From contig DHQI01000091.1 in the NCBI GenBank assembly GCA_002408065.1, forward strand, positions 37,415 through 52,978: a DNA stretch of 15,564 bases, written 5' to 3'. The notes below the pieces were generated by a model, which saw only the letters and a program-made list of their open reading frames with translations, was not told the DNA's origin and made no database searches. Position numbers and translations under genes: made by a program. Position 1 is the stretch's first letter; each line of letters opens with the position of its first letter. This DNA is from Bacteroidales bacterium UBA5342 (GTDB lineage Bacteria; Bacteroidota; Bacteroidia; Bacteroidales; UBA5342). Shown piece by piece: positions 15,520-15,564 of this stretch.

Positions 15520-15564
15520 GACTTATAGGGCTGTAGGATTACAAGGTTGCAGGGTTACAAGGTT
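15518..15564. repeat. AGG-word array after priA, cut by window end
   Basis: Beginning at the priA stop, AGG recurs at 15518, 15527, 15535, 15544, 15551 and 15560, so the unit is 7-9 bases. The longest internal match is TTACAAGGTT, twice, 16 bases apart. It continues to the last base of the window, so its full length and any inverted half cannot be seen. Confidence 0.55.

Overview
The window is a chromosomal segment from a member of the Bacteroidota. Four signs point there: a type IX secretion (T9SS) C-terminal sorting domain on a secreted protease, a carboxypeptidase-D-like regulatory domain on a secreted protein, promoter boxes of the Bacteroidota form TAnnTTTG, and the absence of Shine-Dalgarno leaders. 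An anaerobic or marine Bacteroidales/Marinilabiliales-type organism is possible, but this is only an impression. All ten coding regions look intact except the first, which enters from upstream. No mobile element, phage gene, tRNA, rRNA or CRISPR array was found, and no gene-free stretch reaches 300 bases.

Layout. (1) 1-1857, plus: the C-terminal two thirds of an AddB/RecB-like PD-(D/E)XK nuclease with an iron-sulfur cysteine set. (2) 2048-4234, plus: a secreted trypsin-fold protease resembling lysyl endopeptidases, with a T9SS sorting domain. A bidirectional terminator (4334-4374) separates it from a convergent block. (3) 11782 down to 4410, minus: six genes in transcription order, namely a coiled-coil lipoprotein, ruvB, a cation:proton antiporter, tgt, a bile-acid:sodium-symporter-family (BASS) transporter with an extra N-terminal domain, and a PlsC-like acyltransferase. 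(4) 11915-15519, plus: a secreted carboxypeptidase-regulatory-like protein and priA.

The genes are mostly housekeeping: DNA repair and replication restart (AddB-like nuclease, RuvB, PriA), tRNA queuosine modification (Tgt), phospholipid synthesis (PlsC-like) and ion or solute transport. The minus-strand genes have gaps of 40-159 bp, and at least one has its own promoter, so this is a run of co-oriented genes rather than a tight operon.

The most interesting signal is not in the genes. Four of the five spacers in the minus-strand block, and the spacer after priA, carry short non-coding arrays of a degenerate 7-10 base word repeated in near-constant phase. Each spacer has a different word: AGACNNN, TTCAAAA, GCTAANA, CTTGAGT/ACTTTAA and an AGG-based word. 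In three of them the second half of the array is in inverted orientation. I know of no named element with this form. Other points of note are a Tgt whose three zinc-binding cysteines are all replaced, a BASS transporter fused to a lipoprotein-like N-terminal domain with six consecutive tyrosines, and a priA with no ATG start.
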